Part shown: positions 62,301-64,000 of the stretch, one piece after another
Position numbering within the stretch: the stretch's first letter is position 1
Layout of the letters: each line of letters opens with the position of its first letter
Assembly: GCF_003627215.1 (NCBI RefSeq)
Contig: NZ_CP032677.1
Coordinates: 2,919,501-2,983,500, forward strand
Direction: 5' to 3'
Source of the DNA: Pseudomonas sp. Leaf58
GTDB taxonomy: Bacteria; Pseudomonadota; Gammaproteobacteria; Pseudomonadales; Pseudomonadaceae
DNA: 64,000 nucleotides
Program-made: the position numbers and the translations under genes
The notes under the pieces: model-generated
Database searches by the model: none
What the model saw: only the letters and a program-made list of their open reading frames with translations
What the model was told of the DNA's origin: nothing

Positions 62301-64000
62301 GCGTGTTACCAGTGCCGTTGAGGTGGGCGGTGCCCAGCAGGGTCAGGCGCTCGACATTGTTGCCGAGGGTATAGTTGATGCTCGCCTGCACGGTGTCGTC
62401 GCCGCTGTTGGCCGCCTCGACCACCGCATCGCCAAGGTTGTCGACCACGTAGGTGTCATTGCCAATGCCGCCTTCCAGGCGGTCTGCACCGGTGCCACCA
62501 TCGAGCAGGTCGTTGCCGCCGTTGCCGAACAGCGTGTCGTTGCCGCCCAGGCCTTGCAGCACATCGTCGCCAGGGTTGCCGTTGAGCACATCCGCGCCCT
62601 CGGTCGGGGTGGCGGGCGGGTAATAGAGATTGCTGAGGATGTTGCTGCTGGTCCAGGTAGTGCCATCGGCGAACTGGATGCGGTCGATGGCATGGTCGGC
62701 ATCGAGGAAATGCTGACTGACAGTGAGGGTTTCACCACTGGCCAGCACGCTCAGCACCAGGTCGTCGCCAACCCGCGTCAAGCGCACCTGGCTGGGGTTG
62801 AGATCGGTCAGCCGCAGGCTGTCGAGGTCAGCGGCCAGGCCGCCGCTGTTGTCGATGACGTCGTTGCCATAACCCAGGCCATAGAGGTAGGTGTCGTTAC
62901 CCTGCCGCCCCGCCAGCCAGTCATTACCGGCACCGCCGTTGAGGGTGTTGCCACCGCTGTTGCCGGTCAGCCGGTTGTCGAGGGCGTTGCCGGTACCGGC
63001 CAGGTTGGTGGTACCAGTTAGTTCGAGGTTTTCCAGGTTGGCGCCGAGGGTGTAGGCAATGGCGGCGCGGACCGTGTCGTTGCCCTCGCCCGCTGCCTCG
63101 CTGACGCTGTCGCCCGCCTGGGCGACCAGATAAAGGTCATCGCCGGTACCACCAGCCATGCTGTCATTGCCCGCTCCGCCATCGAGCATATCGTTGCCGT
63201 CACCGCCGGTCAGGCTGTCGTTCCCGGCACCGCCCAGCAAGGTGTCATTGCCAGCACCGCCTTGCAGAACGTCGGCGCCATCGCCGCCGTCCAGCTGGTT
63301 GTTGCCACTGTTGCCGACTAAGATGTTGGCCAGCGCGTTGCCGGTCCCGTTGAGATGGGCGGCGCCCAGCAGGGTCAGGCGCTCGACATTGTTGCCGAGG
63401 GTATAGTCGATGCTCGCCTGCACGGTGTCATCGCCGCTGTTGGCCGCCTCGACCACCAGATCGCCAAGGTTGTCGACCACGTAGGTGTCATTGCCAATGC
63501 CGCCTTCCATGCGGTCGGCGCCAGGGCCGCCATCGAGCAGGTCGTTGCCGCCGTTGCCGAACAACGAGTCGTTGCCGCCCAGGCCTTGCAGGACGTCGTC
63601 GTCGGGATTGCCGTTGATCAGGTCGGCACCCTCAGTCGGCGTAACGGCCGGGTAATAGAGGTTGGCCAGGATGGCGTTGCTGTCCCAGCGGCTGCCGTCG
63701 ACAAACTGGATGCGGTCCATGGCATGGCCGGCATCGAGGAAATGCTGGCTGACGGTGAGGGTTTCGCCAGTGGTCAGGACACTGAGCACCAGGTCGCTAC
63801 CGATCCGGGTCAGGCGGATCTGGTTCGCGTTGAGATTGGTCAACCGAATGGTGTCGACGTCGTTATTTGCGCCACCGGAATTGTCGATTACATCGAAGCC
63901 ATAACCCTGACCGAAACGGTAAGTATCGCTGCCGAGTCCACCTATGAGCAGGTCATTGCCGGTACCACCATCCAAAGTGTCGTTACCACCGTTACCCAAG
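50302..64000 (-). CDS. Giant RTX/cadherin-like secreted calcium-binding protein (5' end outside window)
   Basis: More than 4,560 codons, open to the window edge; the N-terminus is missing. Reading from the N-terminal side: RTX nonapeptide arrays (GGxGNDxLxGG) alternating with haemolysin-type linker domains (LTVSQHFLDADHAIDRIQFA) to ~residue 1260; cadherin/dystroglycan-like Ig domains (LPVWLSFDATSRSFTGTP) around 1390-1490; two RTX modules; more Ig domains; three near-identical 270-aa RTX modules; a run of Ig domains (VSYQWQ and ATDTSNASVSDVFTLTIAN types); three 223-aa RTX modules; and a C-terminal type I secretion-like end (LYYDADGATNGNSVAVVTL, ending VQLFT). Likely an exported, calcium-folded adhesin or surface protein; no secretion genes are in the window. 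Confidence 0.9.
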   Translation of the reverse strand, partial: LGNGGNDTLDGGTGNDLLIGGLGSDTYRFGQGYGFDVIDNSGGANNDVDTIRLTNLNANQIRLTRIGSDLVLSVLTTGETLTVSQHFLDAGHAMDRIQFVDGSRWDSNAILANLYYPAVTPTEGADLINGNPDDDVLQGLGGNDSLFGNGGNDLLDGGPGADRMEGGIGNDTYVVDNLGDLVVEAANSGDDTVQASIDYTLGNNVERLTLLGAAHLNGTGNALANILVGNSGNNQLDGGDGADVLQGGAGNDTLLGGAGNDSLTGGDGNDMLDGGAGNDSMAGGTGDDLYLVAQAGDSVSEAAGEGNDTVRAAIAYTLGANLENLELTGTTNLAGTGNALDNRLTGNSGGNTLNGGAGNDWLAGRQGNDTYLYGLGYGNDVIDNSGGLAADLDSLRLTDLNPSQVRLTRVGDDLVLSVLASGETLTVSQHFLDADHAIDRIQFADGTTWTSSNILSNLYYPPATPTEGADVLNGNPGDDVLQGLGGNDTLFGNGGNDLLDGGTGADRLEGGIGNDTYVVDNLGDAVVEAANSGDDTVQASINYTLGNNVERLTLLGTAHLNGTGNTLANTLIGNSGNNQLDGGDGADILQGGAGNDTMLGGAGNDSLSGGDGNDLLDGGAGNDSMAGGAGDDLYLVAQAGDSISEAAGAGSDTVRTAIAYTLGANLENLELIGTANLAGTGNELDNRLTGNSGRNTLNGGAGNDWLAGREGNDTYVYGLNTGNDEVDNSGGLAGDVDTLQLAGLNPADVRFQRSGNDMVMLVNSTSATLTVKNFYLGSDYEIDRVQFANGTLWNRATLLANVQPGATNGADLLIGSNGDDLIQALGGNDEIRALGGNDTLDGGTGDDAMFGGAGDDLYVVDSTGDQISELANEGNDSVRASVNYTLGSNVENLTLTGTANLDGTGNAGNNQVLGNAGNNTLRGEAGNDVLQGGGGVDFLWGGDGNDTLVVGNSQTGTLLLGEAGDDTLDARNLSNVGGYVGLSGGSGNDTYLIDGSGDVTIGDDNGLGQFNVVQFSAGINPGDLHFVRPLDSYNPSGNLVIEFANGHRLFIGSMGLPYPQDSGEGSGVQAFHFADGTVWDRAEIMHRAGWYFGTTQNDSFVGSAGADYLNGSAGDDQLNGLAGNDYVNGSTGNDAVAGGDGDDLLDGSDGDDIVSGGAGDDQLYGNYGNDTLAGDSGNDVYHYFLGYGRDTVDNRSAGQADFDAIVLENPILPSQVSVSRINDDLVLTLNASDRITVLDYFLGGVAQVDEIRFANGTAWAPATVLAMFSAPPSSTDDSATTDEDTPLVLQASDFGNYSDPQNTPMAAVKITSLPALGSLQYNNGSAWVAVVQDQVISMADLDAGKLQFVPALNGNGNGYASIGFKVSDGTDFAVNASTLSIDVAAVNDAPILQVPLANQLSGLGRAFSLTLPVNTFADIDAGDTLVLSARLVNGDPLPVWLSFDATSRSFTGTPPAGTEPGEIDITVTATDAGGLSVSDDFTLSLLSALVGTPNDDVLNGSVVDDAIYGLAGNDQLFGFGGNDLLDGGSGFDTLSGGQGNDTLLAGNDNDGSVLLGEGGDDTLIGSGGSDTLYGDTGNDSISGGNGNDRLQGDMGSDQLQGGDGNDFLEDFDQSGQASNNNLDGGAGDDTILVYQSHANAVTTIAGGSGRDTYILQANSIGHLLASDFAAGANGDILNINQLLLLSGGYSGGNPFDPVLGYLRLVQQGADTLLQWDRDGAAGVTNDWQTVITLQNTQINSLTLDNFSPASPPDGSSSGLTLSGTPNDDVLNGSVVDDAIYGLAGNDQLFGFGGNDLLDGGSGFDTLSGGQGNDTLLAGNDNDGSVLLGEGGDDTLIGSGGSDTLYGDTGNDSISGGNGNDFLEDFDQSGQAGNNNLDGGAGDDTILVYQSHANAVTTIAGGSGRDTYILQANSIGHLLASDFAAGANGDILNINQLLLLSGGYSGGNPFDPVLGYLRLVQQGADTLLQWDRDGAAGATNDWQTVITLQNTQANSLIPENFAPATGIVTIEVVNLNAPPVVGTPLSDQSASEDAVFNFTLAANAFIDPNVGDSLTYGARLADGNPLPAWLSFDPASRTFSGTPGNADVGTLSIRVTATDTGNLSVSDDFTLSIANTNDAPTVSVPVILTNGVEDQSYTFTAAQLLANASDVDVSDTLSVQSVSVALADGSVTANGDGTWTYSPAANRNGAVNFTVVISDGSVSINTTASLDLAAVNDAPTMQVPIANQLGGLGRAFTYTLPANTFIDVDAGDSLTLSATLAGGASLPAWLNFDAASRTFSGTSPEGTVAGSLDIVVTATDAGGLSAIAGFSLDLLGAIIGTPNADILNGSVVADAIYGLADNDQLYGFGGDDLLDGGSGYDQLYGGQGNDVLLAGDDSNGSFLDGEAGDDSLTGSNGSDYMLGRAGNDLLAGGDGNDNLFGDEGSDVLIGGDGNDYLEDRGGELATNTLDAGAGDDTIVVAQGNINTVTTVTGGSGRDTYLLYPYTSGQLLVSDFASGAGGDILSINVLLTNSSGYSGGNPFDPALGYLRLVQQGADTLLQWDQNGTAAGGDGWRTVINLQNTVASSLTIDNFAPAAPPDGSTVGLTLIGTPNADTLNGSVVADAIYGLADNDQLYGFGGDDLLDGGSGYDQLYGGQGNDVLLAGDDSNGSFLDGEAGDDSLTGSNGSDYMLGRAGNDLLAGGDGNDNLFGDEGSDVLIGGDGNDYLEDRGGELATNTLDAGAGDDTIVVAQGNINTVTTVTGGSGRDTYLLYPYTSGQLLVSDFASGAGGDILSINVLLTNSSGYSGGNPFDPALGYLRLVQQGADTLLQWDQNGTAAGGDGWRTVINLQNTVASSLTIDNFAPAAPPDGSTVGLTLIGTPNADTLNGSVVADAIYGLADNDQLYGFGGDDLLDGGSGYDQLYGGQGNDVLLAGDDSNGSFLDGEAGDDSLTGSNGSDYMLGRAGNDLLAGGDGNDNLFGDEGSDVLIGGDGNDYLEDRGGELATNTLDAGAGDDTIVVAQGNINTVTTVTGGSGRDTYLLYPYTSGQLLVSDFASGAGGDILSINVLLTNSSGYSGGNPFDPALGYLRLVQQGADTLLQWDQDGAAVDATSWMSIITLRNTTASTLTLDNFAPATSITNIEVVNLNAPPTLSISLSDQAANEDAALSFTIPANAFVDPNPGDTLSYSARLANGSALPTWLSFDTATRTFIGTPSNAEVGSLDIRVTATDTSNASVSDVFTLTIANTNDAPTVSSPVTLANGTEDQSYTLTSAQLLPNASDVDVGATLSVQSVSVAPADGSVADNGNGTWTFSPAANRNGTVTFTVVITDGTATVSTAATLNLAQVNDAPTGNVTLSGTAQQGQTLTASHNLTDADGLGAVSYQWQSSSDGTTWQNLAGATTASLALGSALVGLQVRVLASYTDGGNTLESVASSATAGVTQAPNTAPVLSTPLADQTANEDAAFTFTVPANAFADPNPGDTLSYSARLANGSALPTWLSFDTATHTFTGTPGNAEVGSLDIRVTATDTSNASVSDVFTLTIANTNDAPTVSSPVTLANGTEDQSYTLTSAQLLPNASDVDVGATLSVQSVSVAPADGSVADNGNGTWTFSPAANRNGTVTFTVVITDGTATVSTAATLNLAPVNDAPTGNVTLSGIALEGQTLTASHTLADADGLGVVSYQWQTSTDGAAWQNLAGATAASLVLGTVLIGLQVRVVASYTDGGNTLESVASSSTAGIAQLLNPIDGTDGSDNPLLGTDGADLIRARMGNDVVQARAGDDTVFGEEGDDVLFGEDGNDSLDGGSGYNQLLGGNGNDTLILGTGATDSSYASGGSGDDLLIANGLANTFAVTVIGDSGSDTYRFDGSGNVALSDYVNTSTASDVNRLELAAGITPASVTVSGDGNSITLGFATGGTLLLANQLLANQASDNPNQYGVQEVRFSNGTVWSRQDLRELAGYFIGADAVDDTISTGAGNQFLYGHGGNDSLTAGAGDDQLYGALGDDVLNGGDGNDVLFGEDGNDSLDGGSGYNQLLGGNGNDTLILGTGATDSSYASGGSGDDLLIANGLANTFAVTVIGDSGSDTYRFDGSGNVALSDYVNTSTASDVNRLELAAGITPASVTVSGDGNSITLGFATGGTLLLANQLLANQASDNPNQYGVQEVRFSNGTVWSRQDLRELAGYFIGADAVDDTISTGAGNQFLYGHGGNDSLTAGAGDDQLYGALGDDVLNGGDGNDVLFGEDGNDSLDGGSGYNQLLGGNGNDTLILGTGATDSSYASGGSGDDLLIANGLANTFAVTVIGDSGSDTYRFDGSGNVTLSDYVNTSTASDVNRLELGDAFSPASVTVFGDVSNITLSFTSSRTVLLSNQIMANQASDNPNQYGVQEVRFSDGTVWSRQDLRELAGFYIGGDATDDSFSTGAGTQVLYGHGGNDSLSAGAGDDLLNGGLGDDLLEGGEGNDFLSGDDGNDTLDGGSGFNQLIGGNGDDIFRFSAAPDAASSNIVIGFANGADILSLSSGVFQFNGEPVERVLANVNGLTEQMGAHLVFNQSDQTLYYDADGATNGNSVAVVTLAGVASLAASDVQLFT
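50761..52690 (-). repeat. 669-bp tandem repeats in RTX gene (about three units)
   Basis: Units recur every 669 bp (223 codons); the middle and upper units are almost identical, the lower unit nearer the stop is diverged in its first half. Each encodes RTX repeats, a SSYASGGSGDDLLIANGLAN segment and an EVRFSNGTVWSRQDL linker. Confidence 0.85.
52840..54620 (-). repeat. 894-bp tandem repeats encoding Ig-like domains (two units)
   Basis: Two units of 298 codons, long stretches identical at DNA level (for example 53100-53520 versus 53994-54414). Each carries a cadherin-like domain, a VTFTVVITDGT module and a VSYQWQ-type Ig module. Confidence 0.8.
54766..57018 (-). repeat. 810-bp tandem repeats in RTX gene (2.8 units, apparently perfect)
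   Basis: A unit of exactly 810 bp (270 codons) repeats without visible differences across 2.25 kb; the ends diverge sharply. Each encodes an RTX module beginning IGTPNADTLNGSVVADAIYG and ending in the LQWDQNGTAAGGDGW segment. Such identity indicates very recent duplication or active gene conversion. Confidence 0.85.
58037..59544 (-). repeat. Pair of RTX modules differing by a 54-bp unit
   Basis: Two near-identical RTX modules, 762 bp or 816 bp apart depending on where measured: the upper one contains an extra 54 bp encoding RLQGDMGSDQLQGGDGND, two nonapeptide repeats. Apart from that they differ at only a few bases. Confidence 0.8.
61560..63660 (-). repeat. ~1032-bp tandem repeats, diverged, at the N-terminal side
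   Basis: Two units about 344 codons long, similar but with many substitutions, each with RTX arrays, a VERLTLLG/NLENLEL beta region, and the LTVSQHFLDADHAIDRIQF linker. Their divergence suggests they are older than the other repeat families of this gene. The pattern continues past the window edge. Confidence 0.7.

Noticed and set aside
60925..63021. 698-codon plus-strand frame opposite the RTX gene, with valine-rich repeats
   Set aside because: The periodicity is the reverse complement of the RTX nonapeptides; it has no independent start signals.

Overview
The window looks like Pseudomonas chromosome, most likely the P. putida group. The outer parts have GC-rich Pseudomonas-type coding, a complete ureDABC-E-J-F-G operon, an nnrS gene, a mexS/mexT pair and a partial P. 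putida-type REP element. The species is inferred from recognised genes and motifs; no search was run.

Layout. 0.1-3.1 kb: an LTA-synthase-like membrane sulfatase and a DUF899 thioredoxin-like protein. 3.2-8.7 kb (minus): the urease operon, with a good sigma-54 promoter match upstream. 9.0-11.3 kb: a solitary tyrosine recombinase and divergent nnrS. 11.3-15.3 kb (minus): a FAN1-type VRR-NUC nuclease translationally coupled to a DinG/XPD-like helicase that carries its own nuclease domain, behind a LexA-box-like promoter. 15.3-18.1 kb (minus): an unrecognised gene coupled to a MocR-type regulator that has lost the PLP lysine. 18.6-20.8 kb: divergent mexS and mexT, without mexEF-oprN downstream.

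20.8-48.7 kb is a lower-GC accessory catabolic region. Its left half is a plus-strand operon (DctA-type carrier, AhpD/CMD protein, SDR, Tat-type amidohydrolase, SMP-30 lactonase, ModA-like binding protein, alpha/beta hydrolase with an amber codon) under a divergent LysR gene, followed by a nitrilase/LysR pair. Its right half is a CoA-dependent degradation set: thiolase, fused enoyl-CoA hydratase/hydroxyacyl-CoA dehydrogenase, OprD porin, SsuA-type ABC importer, NDP-forming acyl-CoA ligase and enoyl-CoA hydratase, with an IclR regulator and an MFS carrier. I found the same 17-nt palindrome (GTTCCA-N5-TGGAAY) upstream of three separate minus-strand units of this set, the best evidence here for a single undescribed IclR regulon.

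The region is bracketed by copies of the mexT 3' end: the real one at 20755-20787 and a synonymous copy at 48674-48706. A 1.08-kb unit carrying a PrlF/YhaV toxin-antitoxin pair occurs twice in tandem, and each unit runs into a mexT-tail sequence. This suggests site-specific integration at the mexT 3' end. A decayed IS5-type transposase fragment follows at 49.8-50.1 kb.

50.3-64.0 kb (minus) is one open reading frame of more than 4,560 codons, cut by the window edge. It encodes a giant RTX/cadherin-like secreted protein built from several families of long, nearly identical tandem DNA repeats.
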